Under the pieces are notes generated by a model. The model saw nothing but the letters and a program-made list of their open reading frames with translations, did no database searches and was not told where the DNA came from. The translations under genes were made by a program, and so were the position numbers. This document shows positions 8,226 through 14,217 of a stretch of 21,208 nt of DNA, piece by piece. Origin of the DNA: Clostridiales bacterium (GTDB lineage Bacteria > Bacillota > Clostridia > UBA1381). The stretch's first letter is position 1. Each line of letters starts with the position of its first letter. The DNA is taken from assembly GCA_003453455.1 (NCBI GenBank), contig DMLG01000026.1, positions 1 through 21,208 of the forward strand. Reading direction: 5' to 3'.

Positions 8226-8534
8226 CTATTCATCAATCCTTTCTATCTTGGACAAAATTGCATTTTTAAAATTTTCGTCATTTACCGAAATAACCATCCT
8301 GCTATCCGCACCTATTGCTTTCCCAAGCTCGGCAGATGATGAAAACTCTATATATTCTACGCCATAATTACTGCACGCGTTCAAAATAGCTTTTTTTGCA
8401 TTTTCCGAAATATCCGCAGCAATTATAATCAAGTGTGACTGTCCGTTTTTTATGGTTTTTTCACACAAGAACTCGCCTGATGTGATTTTCCCTGCGCGTT
8501 TTGCAAGTCCTATCATACCAAGAGCCTTATTCAC
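8226..8534 (-). CDS. ylxQ: L7Ae-family RNA-binding protein YlxQ
   Basis: The 102-residue protein shows the L7Ae/L30e fold pattern: [16 protein letters not shown] at the N-terminus, a central [15 protein letters not shown] strand-helix, then [11 protein letters not shown] and [15 protein letters not shown]. Family members bind kink-turn RNAs; the Bacillus member of the nusA operon is YlxQ, of uncertain physiological role. The start is GTG at 8534, two bases after the ylxR stop, with GGGAG inside the ylxR 3' end. Placement between ylxR and infB is canonical. It is distinct from the ribosomal YbxF/L7Ae-like paralogue near rpsL, judged by context. Confidence 0.92.
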   Translation of the reverse strand: MNKALGMIGLAKRAGKITSGEFLCEKTIKNGQSHLIIIAADISENAKKAILNACSNYGVEYIEFSSSAELGKAIGADSRMVISVNDENFKNAILSKIERIDE

Positions 8535-8536
8535 TT

Positions 8537-8782
8537 CTAAATCATCTCCCGTGCGGCGTCATAAATTTCATCGCTAACTGCCGTTTTAAAGTGCTTAGAA
8601 AGCACTCTTCGCTTTTTTGCAGCATCTATACATTCTGTGCTTTTACAGATATATGCACCTCTGCCGCTGAGTTTTTGGGATACATCCAAAACGGCATTAC
8701 CACCGCTTTTAACAATCCTTATAAGCTCGCTTTTTTGCTTCATTTGACGGCAGGCAATACACATCCTCTTCGGTATATGCAT
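8537..8782 (-). CDS. rnpM: YlxR/RnpM family RNA-binding protein
   Basis: The 81-residue DUF448 protein has the family hallmarks RMCIACRQMKQKSELIRIV (two cysteines, residues about 6-24) and GRGAYICKSTECIDAAKK (residues about 40-57, with the GRGAY motif). The Bacillus homologue YlxR (RnpM) binds the RNase P RNA and modulates its activity. It starts 3 nt after the nusA stop, with its GGAAAGGA site inside the end of nusA, so translation is coupled. Neighbours nusA and ylxQ are in the standard order. Confidence 0.94.
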   Translation of the reverse strand: MHIPKRMCIACRQMKQKSELIRIVKSGGNAVLDVSQKLSGRGAYICKSTECIDAAKKRRVLSKHFKTAVSDEIYDAAREMI

Positions 8783-8785
8783 ATA

Positions 8786-9814
8786 TTATTCCTTTCCTGC
8801 TGAAATATCAATTTTCCAGCCAGTAAGCCTTGCTGCCAGACGCACATTTTGCCCTGATTTTCCGATTGCGAGCGAAAGCTGATGTTCAGGAACAGTCACC
8901 TTTGCGCTTTTTTCCTTTTCGTCAATCTCAACTGAGAGTACTTCTGACGGGCTGAGCGCAGCTTTAATATATTCTATGGGGTCGTCACTCCATTTTACAA
9001 TATCAATCTTTTCAAAATTGAGTTCGTCGGAAACTGCCTGAACTCTTGAACCTCTCGGTCCTATGCATGAACCTTGTGCGTCAATATCAGGATTTTCCGA
9101 ATAAACCGCAATTTTTGTTCTTGACCCAGGCTCACGCGATACCGACTTAATTTCAACAAGTCCGTCCTGAATTTCAGGTACTTCCTGGAAAAACAGTCTT
9201 TTAACAAGTCCCGGATGAGTTCTTGAAAGTATAATCTGAGTACCGCGAGAGCCGTTTTTAACTTCACTTACATAGCATTTTATCGGTCTTCCTACCTCAT
9301 AATATTCGGTATCAACTTGTTCTTTTTCAGGGAGAATTGCCTCTACTTTGCCTATATCTACAAACACATTTCCGCGTTCCATACGGTCTATTTTACCCGT
9401 TAAAATGTCATTCTCTTTTTGTGTGTACTCACTGAAAATATTTCCTCTTTCAGCCTCTCTTATTCTCTGCGTTATAACCTGTTTTGCCGTCATTGCCGCA
9501 ATTCTGCCGAAATTGGCAGGAGTTACTTCTATGTTCACTATGTCGCCAAGCTCATACTTTTTGCTGATTTTATGGGCATCGTTAAGAGATATTTCAAGCT
9601 GTGGGTCTGCTACCTCCTCCGAAACGGTTTTTTGGGCATATACGCTTATTTTTCCCGTTTCGCGATTAACCTCGGCGCAGACATTTTGCGCAGAAGAAAA
9701 ATTCTTCTTATATGCCGCAATCAAAGCCGCCTCCAATGCCTCTAAAATAACCTCTTTGTCTATGCCCTTTTCCTTACACAAATCCGAAAGAGCACTTAAA
9801 AGTTCTTCATTCAT
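8786..9814 (-). CDS. nusA: Transcription termination/antitermination factor NusA
   Basis: The 342-residue protein has the N-terminal RNA-polymerase-binding domain (1-125), an S1 domain (about 135-200), and KH1 with the GPRG loop (GSCIGPRGSRV, 248-258). KH2 with GKSG (IGKSGQNVRLA, 317-327) completes it. It lacks the C-terminal acidic repeats of proteobacterial NusA, which is normal for Firmicutes. NusA stimulates pausing and intrinsic termination. It begins 16 nt after rimP with GAAAGG upstream. A terminator-like hairpin in the operon leader may be its own target. Confidence 0.97.
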   Translation of the reverse strand: MNEELLSALSDLCKEKGIDKEVILEALEAALIAAYKKNFSSAQNVCAEVNRETGKISVYAQKTVSEEVADPQLEISLNDAHKISKKYELGDIVNIEVTPANFGRIAAMTAKQVITQRIREAERGNIFSEYTQKENDILTGKIDRMERGNVFVDIGKVEAILPEKEQVDTEYYEVGRPIKCYVSEVKNGSRGTQIILSRTHPGLVKRLFFQEVPEIQDGLVEIKSVSREPGSRTKIAVYSENPDIDAQGSCIGPRGSRVQAVSDELNFEKIDIVKWSDDPIEYIKAALSPSEVLSVEIDEKEKSAKVTVPEHQLSLAIGKSGQNVRLAARLTGWKIDISAGKE

Positions 9815-9830
9815 TTTTTAACCAACCTTT

Positions 9831-10289
9831 CTAAAATTCAAAATGCAGCCTTATATATGCCGCTTCTTTTATATTTACCAAAATGACGTCTCCGCCATAT
9901 TCTATTTTTGCGGTTTTTCCGTCAAAATCTATGAGTTTTCCGCTGAATTCCTTTAATCCGTTTTTTTCGGAAAACAGCTTTACATCAACTTCCCGTCCTG
10001 CAAAATAGTCAAATTCTCGCTTTGTTTTAAGTTTTCTGTCAAGTCCCGGCGAAGAAACTTCAAGCGTGTATTCGTCCTTTACAGGATCGCTTTTATCAAA
10101 TTTCTTTTCAAATGCACGGGAAAATGCCTCGCAGTCGTCTATTCCCACACCGTTCTCTTTATCAATAAAAATTCTCAGATACTGCTTGCCTGCCTCCTTT
10201 TTAAATTCGGCATCGACTACGCTCACGCCCATATCCGCTGCAAGCTCGTCGCCTATTTTAAGCGCAAGATTTACAATATCATTCGCCAA
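9831..10289 (-). CDS. rimP: Ribosome maturation factor RimP
   Basis: The 152-residue protein has the two-domain RimP fold: an N-terminal alpha/beta domain with VVDAEFKKEAGKQYLRIFID and the family motif around DDCEAFSRAFEKKFD, then YTLEVSSPGLDRKL, the RimP signature (EVSSPGLDRPL-like). The C-terminal SH3-like domain lies from about residue 95. RimP acts in early 30S assembly. The frame is open to a GTG at 10298, but that GTG is part of the AGAGGTG ribosome binding site (10296-10302). A TTG at 10289, six bases downstream, is therefore the likely start. It is the first gene of the operon. Confidence 0.93.
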   Translation of the reverse strand: MANDIVNLALKIGDELAADMGVSVVDAEFKKEAGKQYLRIFIDKENGVGIDDCEAFSRAFEKKFDKSDPVKDEYTLEVSSPGLDRKLKTKREFDYFAGREVDVKLFSEKNGLKEFSGKLIDFDGKTAKIEYGGDVILVNIKEAAYIRLHFEF

Positions 10290-10303
10290 ACAAATCACCT
10301 CTT

Positions 10304-10332
10304 AAAATCAAAGAGTGGGCTTTTGCCCACTC
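10304..10332 (-). terminator. Terminator-like hairpin in the rimP-nusA leader
   Basis: A perfect 8-bp GC-rich stem (GAGTGGGC with GCCCACTC, 10325-10332 and 10313-10320) with an AAAA loop on the minus strand is followed by TTTGATTTT (10304-10312). It lies 25-43 nt upstream of the rimP TTG start and downstream of the rimP promoter, so it is transcribed in the operon leader. It may terminate LCP transcripts and attenuate the nusA operon. Confidence 0.8.
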
Positions 10333-10358
10333 CCAGAATAACATCTATTAGCATACCC

Positions 10359-10387
10359 ATAATAACACATTTTTTGGTAAATTGCAA
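10359..10387 (-). promoter_or_regulatory. Promoter of the rimP-nusA-infB operon
   Basis: The -35 box TTGCAA (10382-10387) and -10 box TATTAT (10359-10364) are separated by 17 bp, and the -10 is preceded by TGT, giving an extended -10. Initiation near 10352 would give a leader of about 63 nt that contains the terminator-like hairpin at 10304-10332. The promoter starts 25 bp after the upstream LCP stop codon. Confidence 0.78.
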
Positions 10388-10411
10388 TAGTTTTTTGTAA
10401 TTTATTTCATT

Positions 10412-11800
10412 TTATTCATCAAGATTATAAATATCTTCAAGCGGAGTTTTGTTCGGCTCGACCGGCGGTGCCTGATTTTTATTCTCCTCAGGTACCTTTT
10501 CTTCTTCTTTTTCAGGCTCGTCAGGCGCTTTCTCTTCTTTCTTTTCTTCCTTTTTCTCTTCCGCTTTCGGCTTTTGCTCCTGCTCCTTTATAGCATTATT
10601 ATTTCCGTTGCCATTTGCCGCCTTTGTCATATTTCCCGCAATAAGCGGTTTTTGCGGATTTTTGCCCGAAAGGACGATTTTATCGCTAATACTTGCGTCT
10701 ATACCAAAATTCTCCAAAATGAGCATTTTTGTCGCCGCCAAATCACAAACAAAATATGATGCGCCGCCGATAGTTTTATTTTCGCCCGGCAGACTGAAAC
10801 TCTCTATATTTTCACCCTTAATCTTATTCAGATAGCGTATGTATTTGGTAATATCTCCCATAGAGATATTTGTTTTTATTTCCTTTGCAAGCTGTGAATA
10901 TATGCTTGGCATTTTAGTCAGCAGCGCAAGATTTAATTTTTGGTCTAAGACAGCTTTTATAAACTCCTGCTGTCTTTTTACACGGTCGGTATCACTTCCC
11001 GTACCTACTCCGTAATTACTCTTGCGGTATCTCAAAAATTGCTGCACCTGATTGCCTGTAAGCATCTGTATGCCCGGCTTTAAATGAATATGCAGGTTCT
11101 GGTAAGGGTCATCATAATTCATACCCCTGCCCTTTCCCTCTAAATCAGGAACATCATACTCAACTCCGCCAAGACTATCAAATAAATGGTCTATCGAGAG
11201 GAATGAAAACTCAACATAATAGTTTATAGGTATGCCCGTAAGCTGTGTTACCGCCTCTGCGGTTGCCTGAACTCCCAGAATTTTTCCGCTCCCATCACTG
11301 CTTGAAAGAGCATGGACAGCATTTATTTTACGAGTTATTTTCTTATCCGCTATTTGAATTTTTGTATCACGAGGTACCGACAAAAGTTTTATACTGCCTG
11401 CATTGACATCATAGGACGCAACCATAATTGCATCTGTCCTCAGTCCCGATTCGTCCACTCCAAGCATAAGTACATTTATTTTTCCGTCCTCCAAAGGCGC
11501 AAGTATGTCATCATCATCGAATAAATCCGTACCCATAGCCGCTATAACAAATACAATCACTATCAAAAGAATAAAAAGAAATACCTTCTTTGCGCTTTTT
11601 TTCTTTTTTTTCGGTTTGGTATCTTTTTTGTCAGACGATACATTTTTTTCTCGCCTTATCTCATCAATTATTTCACCGTATCCTTCACTGATTTCTTGGC
11701 TGGCGGGCGCTTTCTGCGCCTTGTATTCTGCTGCTATACTGTTTTTGGACTTGACCCTTTTCATCGCCCTCTTTTTATCTTTTGGTCTTGCTCTCTTCAC
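10412..11800 (-). CDS. LCP (LytR-CpsA-Psr) family protein, downstream copy
   Basis: The 462-residue protein has a long basic cytoplasmic N-terminus (1-71), one membrane span (about 72-90) and an extracellular LCP domain (about 107-370). Family residues include Arg121-x-Asp123 (RTDAIM), Arg144-Asp145 (VPRDT), Arg257/Arg259 (RYRK) and Asp272-Arg273. LCP enzymes move glycopolymers such as teichoic acids or secondary wall polysaccharide from a lipid carrier to peptidoglycan. A low-complexity Asn/Gly then Lys/Glu/Pro tail spans 395-462. The start is GTG at 11800 with AGAGGAT upstream, 15 nt after the paralogous LCP gene, so the two form a tandem pair. The glycopolymer substrate cannot be told. Confidence 0.93.
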   Translation of the reverse strand: MKRARPKDKKRAMKRVKSKNSIAAEYKAQKAPASQEISEGYGEIIDEIRREKNVSSDKKDTKPKKKKKSAKKVFLFILLIVIVFVIAAMGTDLFDDDDILAPLEDGKINVLMLGVDESGLRTDAIMVASYDVNAGSIKLLSVPRDTKIQIADKKITRKINAVHALSSSDGSGKILGVQATAEAVTQLTGIPINYYVEFSFLSIDHLFDSLGGVEYDVPDLEGKGRGMNYDDPYQNLHIHLKPGIQMLTGNQVQQFLRYRKSNYGVGTGSDTDRVKRQQEFIKAVLDQKLNLALLTKMPSIYSQLAKEIKTNISMGDITKYIRYLNKIKGENIESFSLPGENKTIGGASYFVCDLAATKMLILENFGIDASISDKIVLSGKNPQKPLIAGNMTKAANGNGNNNAIKEQEQKPKAEEKKEEKKEEKAPDEPEKEEEKVPEENKNQAPPVEPNKTPLEDIYNLDE

Positions 11801-11815
11801 TTTTTTATCCTCTTT

Positions 11816-13024
11816 CTATTCTTCTGTAATACTATTTGCTTTCGGTCTTTTTATCTCTTTTTCAGTATTTTTTTCTTCCTCAACAGATTTTTCTTCCGTC
11901 TTTACCTGCTCTTCCTCCATTTTTGGCTGCTCGGTTCTATTTTCTGATTTCGGTTCTGTATTACTCTTTTCCGGTGCTTTTGCCGGCTTTTCCTCATCTT
12001 TTGTTTCGGTCTTTTTAGGCTTTTCTGCTACCGTTTTTTTAACATCCTTTGATATACTCTTTCCGTCGGCTGAGTGAATTGTTATTTTAGATGCGTCATA
12101 TCCAAAGGTTTCCTCTATCAGCGTTTTCAGCTTTGTCATATCCGCAATCCAGTATGACGCTCCGTAGCTTACACTGTCAGGCTCACCCGGAAGTGCGTAT
12201 GCAGTTATATTCTCACTTGACAAATCCATCAAATTCATAGCATACTTAGTTATATCAGAAAGTTTAAAGTTGGTTTTTACATCCTTTTGCAAAACCTTAA
12301 ATAAATCCGGAAGTTTCCCTATCATCGACGCATTTAGCTTCTGCTCCGAAAGCGCCTTTATGAATTTTTGCTGAACTGCAAGCCTGTCTATATCGCCCAT
12401 AGGATATTTGCGAAATCTCACAAGCTGCTCCGCTTTATCTCCGTCAAGGTGCTGAAATCCTTTTTTCAAATGTATATGCAAATTTTGTGCAGGGTCGTCA
12501 TAGTTCATATTCTGCGGAACATCAAAATCCACACCCCCAAGCGCATCAACCGCTTCGCGGAAGGTTTCAAATGTGAATTCCACATAATAATTTATGGGTA
12601 TTGCAGTAAGGCGTGTTACCGCCTCAATAGTACCGTTTACGCCGTTTTTCTTGCCGTTTTTGCTTACAGCGTAAGCACAGTTTATCTTCTGATAATTTCC
12701 GCCAACATACATTCTTGTATCCCGGGGTATCGAAAGAAGCTTTACATTATTGTTATCGAGGTCATATGTTGCCACAATTATCGTGTCCGTTCTCGCACCA
12801 TCATTATCAAGACCTATTACCAGGATATTTATTTTCCCTGTTTCCTTATCTACCTCTTCGACTATTTCCTCACCGTCATCATAGCCTCCATTTAATGAAA
12901 AAAAGCTACTAAATCCCATAACTGCAACAAATGCAGCCACTAAAACCACCAAAGAAATCCCAAAAATAGCGGCTCTTTTTTTTGCAGAAAATTTTGTTTT
13001 TTTCTTTACTCTTTTATGTTTCAA
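11816..13024 (-). CDS. LCP (LytR-CpsA-Psr) family protein, promoter-proximal copy
   Basis: The 402-residue protein has a short basic N-terminus, a membrane span at about 19-37 and an extracellular LCP domain (about 62-315). Family residues include Arg78-x-Asp80 (ARTDT), Arg101-Asp102 (IPRDT), Arg203/Arg205 (RFRK) and Asp213-Arg214. A Lys/Glu-rich tail runs from about 325 to 402. It shares long similar stretches with the next gene (for example NYDDP-x-QNLHIHLK and PINYYVEF), indicating tandem duplication. The start is TTG at 13024, eight bases after AGAGGT; no ATG fits. A perfect consensus promoter lies just upstream. Its role is likely attachment of wall glycopolymer, which would be the ligand of SLH proteins such as that at 17939. 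Confidence 0.93.
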   Translation of the reverse strand: MKHKRVKKKTKFSAKKRAAIFGISLVVLVAAFVAVMGFSSFFSLNGGYDDGEEIVEEVDKETGKINILVIGLDNDGARTDTIIVATYDLDNNNVKLLSIPRDTRMYVGGNYQKINCAYAVSKNGKKNGVNGTIEAVTRLTAIPINYYVEFTFETFREAVDALGGVDFDVPQNMNYDDPAQNLHIHLKKGFQHLDGDKAEQLVRFRKYPMGDIDRLAVQQKFIKALSEQKLNASMIGKLPDLFKVLQKDVKTNFKLSDITKYAMNLMDLSSENITAYALPGEPDSVSYGASYWIADMTKLKTLIEETFGYDASKITIHSADGKSISKDVKKTVAEKPKKTETKDEEKPAKAPEKSNTEPKSENRTEQPKMEEEQVKTEEKSVEEEKNTEKEIKRPKANSITEE

Positions 13025-13056
13025 ATGCTCTTACCTCTGCTTTTCATACTTTTTCC

Positions 13057-13085
13057 ATTATATATCATTTCATAATTTATGTCAA
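13057..13085 (-). promoter_or_regulatory. Consensus sigma-A promoter of the LCP gene pair
   Basis: A perfect TTGACA (13080-13085) and a perfect TATAAT (13057-13062) are separated by 17 bp. The predicted start near 13050 gives a leader of about 26 nt containing the AGAGGT ribosome binding site. This implies strong constitutive expression of the LCP pair. Confidence 0.9.
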
Positions 13086-13132
13086 TATGCCTTTATTATG
13101 TTGCATTTTCAAAAAAATAATATTATAATGAA

Positions 13133-13175
13133 TAAAAACAAAAAGAAAAAGCTGCGTTGTGCGCACGCAACTTTT
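13133..13175 (-). terminator. Minus-strand intrinsic terminator in the divergent intergenic region
   Basis: An 11-bp stem (13165-13175 with 13147-13157, including one G-U pair) with a 7-nt loop is followed on the minus strand by TTTTTCTTTTTGTTTTT. No minus-strand coding gene lies upstream of it, since the next genes at 13300 onward are on the plus strand. It therefore ends either a small RNA or antisense transcription. Read on the plus strand the stem has one mismatch and only a TTTT tract. Confidence 0.7.
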
Positions 13176-13235
13176 CCGTAAAAAATATTAAGGGGAAGGT
13201 ATTTTGTAAGTTTTATACTTACAAGCATATGTTAG
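13134..13235 (-). ncRNA. Candidate ~100-nt small RNA
   Basis: A possible minus-strand promoter (TTTACA at 13266-13271, CATAAT at 13242-13247, 18-bp spacing) would start a transcript near 13235. That transcript would contain a perfect 8-bp hairpin (13204-13224), a C-rich unpaired stretch ACCTTCCCCT (13191-13200) complementary to Shine-Dalgarno sequences, and the intrinsic terminator at 13133-13175. The order hairpin, C-rich loop, terminator is typical of Firmicutes regulatory RNAs. This is inference from sequence only. The alternative is that the palindrome is a DNA operator and the terminator stops antisense transcription. Confidence 0.35.
13204..13224. repeat. Perfect inverted repeat, possible operator
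   Basis: TTGTAAGT and ACTTACAA are perfectly complementary 8-bp arms around a 5-bp centre. The right arm contains the -35 box of the plus-strand promoter for the gene at 13300, so a bound repressor would block that promoter. The same sequence would form a hairpin in the proposed minus-strand small RNA. Confidence 0.65.
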
Positions 13236-13246
13236 CATATTATTAT
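13218..13246 (+). promoter_or_regulatory. Probable promoter of the NusG_II-Gx gene pair
   Basis: The -35-like CTTACA (13218-13223) and -10 TATTAT (13241-13246) are separated by 17 bp. The predicted start near 13253 gives a leader of about 47 nt. Its -10 overlaps the -10 of the putative minus-strand promoter (13242-13247), a symmetric arrangement that can support transcription in both directions. Confidence 0.55.
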
Positions 13247-13299
13247 GTCGTCTGTATGAACTAATTGTAAAGAAACTGTGAATTAAAAAGGATAATGGT

Positions 13300-13647
13300 A
13301 TGAAGAAAAACGATTTTCTGTTCATTTTTGCTGCTGTTTTTGTTGCGGCTTTAACATTTTTTATTATGAAATTGAACATACAAAATGCGGACACGGTAAG
13401 AATTACCGTTTGCGGCAAGCTTTTTTGCGAAAAGCCGCTTTCTGAGAACTGCGAAATAGACATATACGGCAAAAATACCGCCATTATTGAAAACGGAAGC
13501 GTTTATATGAAAGATGCGGATTGTCCCGATAAACTTTGCATACATCAGGGAAAAATCTCGGACAGCTCAAAAAAAATAATATGTCTTCCCAATAAAGTGG
13601 TTATTGAAGTAATAAAAAAATCGGAAATTGATACGGTGGTGAACTGA
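13300..13647 (+). CDS. Membrane-anchored NusG domain II-containing protein
   Basis: The 115-residue protein has an N-terminal membrane span (about residues 6-23) and an extracellular beta-rich domain. The NusG_II (DUF1312) hallmark is the DCPDKLCIHQGKI stretch with Cys75, Cys80 and His82, followed by ICLPNKVVIEV (Cys95). Despite its name this family is not a transcription factor; it is a small surface-facing protein of unknown role found beside Gx-type membrane proteins, as here. The stop and the next start share a base (TGATG), so the pair is translationally coupled. The start ATG has AAAAGGAT six bases upstream. Confidence 0.88.
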   Translation: MKKNDFLFIFAAVFVAALTFFIMKLNIQNADTVRITVCGKLFCEKPLSENCEIDIYGKNTAIIENGSVYMKDADCPDKLCIHQGKISDSSKKIICLPNKVVIEVIKKSEIDTVVN

Positions 13648-14126
13648 TGAAATCGGCAAAAATTACATATATTGCTCTTCTTTCAGCGCTTGCTGCTGTT
13701 TTTGGGTACATAGAGAGCCTTTTTCCTCTGCCTGTACCTGTCCCCGGCATAAAGCTCGGTATTTCAAACATCGTTATACTTTTTGCCCTCATCAGAATGA
13801 ACAGGCGCGATGCATTTTTAATAATGCTCATTAAGGTTATGATTTGTTCAGTTTTGTTTTCGGGCATAAACAGCCTTTTTTATTCGCTTTCGGGCGGAAT
13901 TTTCAGCTTTTTTGCTATGATTTTTGCGCAAAAACTTAATTTAAGCACTATCGGAATGAGCATGGCGGGCGGTGTATTCCATAATCTGGGGCAGATTTTT
14001 GCCGCAAGTATTTTGCTATCTTCCTTCTCTGCATTTTATTATCTCCCCATACTTATTGTCTGCGGTCTTTTTGTAGGCGCAGCAGTAGGTATTCTTTGCA
14101 ATATCGTTATATCAAGGCTAAAATAG
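13647..14126 (+). CDS. Gx transporter / heptaprenyl diphosphate synthase component I-like membrane protein
   Basis: The 159-residue hydrophobic protein has about five transmembrane segments. It begins with the family pattern YIALLSALAAVFGYIESLFP and continues PVPGIKLGISNIVILFAL, typical of PF07456 proteins. These were named after HepS component I but look like ECF-type S-component membrane proteins; the cargo is unknown. The GxxNI-like loop and the FHNLGQIFAA segment are further family-like features. It is coupled to the NusG_II gene by a one-base overlap, a pairing common in Clostridia. No terminator is evident before the exporter genes. Confidence 0.86.
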   Translation: MKSAKITYIALLSALAAVFGYIESLFPLPVPVPGIKLGISNIVILFALIRMNRRDAFLIMLIKVMICSVLFSGINSLFYSLSGGIFSFFAMIFAQKLNLSTIGMSMAGGVFHNLGQIFAASILLSSFSAFYYLPILIVCGLFVGAAVGILCNIVISRLK

Positions 14127-14131
14127 ATTTG

Positions 14132-14162
14132 TTTACAGATTATTTACACATTATACACATCA
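14132..14162 (+). repeat. Direct repeats upstream of the exporter operon
   Basis: TTTACAGATTA (14132-14142) is followed at an 11-bp period by TTTACACATTA (14143-14153) and then by TACACATCA (14154-14162), aligned at 9 bp. Tandem half-sites about one helical turn apart, just upstream of a weak -35 region, are the pattern bound by OmpR/PhoB-type response regulators. No such regulator is encoded in the window. Confidence 0.5.
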
Positions 14163-14176
14163 AAAAAACATTTTAA

Positions 14177-14185
14177 TGCTATAAT
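14177..14185 (+). promoter_or_regulatory. Extended -10 promoter of the exporter-SLH operon
   Basis: TGC followed by TATAAT (14180-14185) is a perfect extended -10 element. The region 17 bp upstream (14157-14162, ACATCA) does not resemble a -35 box, so activation from the direct repeats at 14132-14162 is plausible. The predicted start is near 14192, giving a leader of about 26 nt. Confidence 0.65.
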
Positions 14186-14217
14186 GTTGTATATTGATAC
14201 ATTTGGGAGGAATGGAC

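Noticed and set aside
11505..12077. 190-codon plus-strand frame rich in Phe and Ser
   Set aside because: It is antisense to the Lys/Glu-rich LCP tails; GAA/AAA codons read backwards give Phe/Ser runs. No start signal.
13147..13175. Plus-strand terminator reading of the same hairpin
   Set aside because: On the plus strand the stem has a mismatch and only four Ts follow, and no plus-strand gene lies upstream.
13229..13264. 11-codon leader peptide frame (ATG at 13229) behind a purine-rich AAGGGGAAGG
   Set aside because: The purine tract is about 28 bases from the ATG, too far to serve as its ribosome binding site, and the ATG lies upstream of the predicted transcription start.
13188..13484. 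98-codon minus-strand frame opposite the NusG_II gene
   Set aside because: It overlaps the recognisable NusG_II protein on the other strand and has no family resemblance. It does not explain the minus-strand terminator better than a small RNA would.
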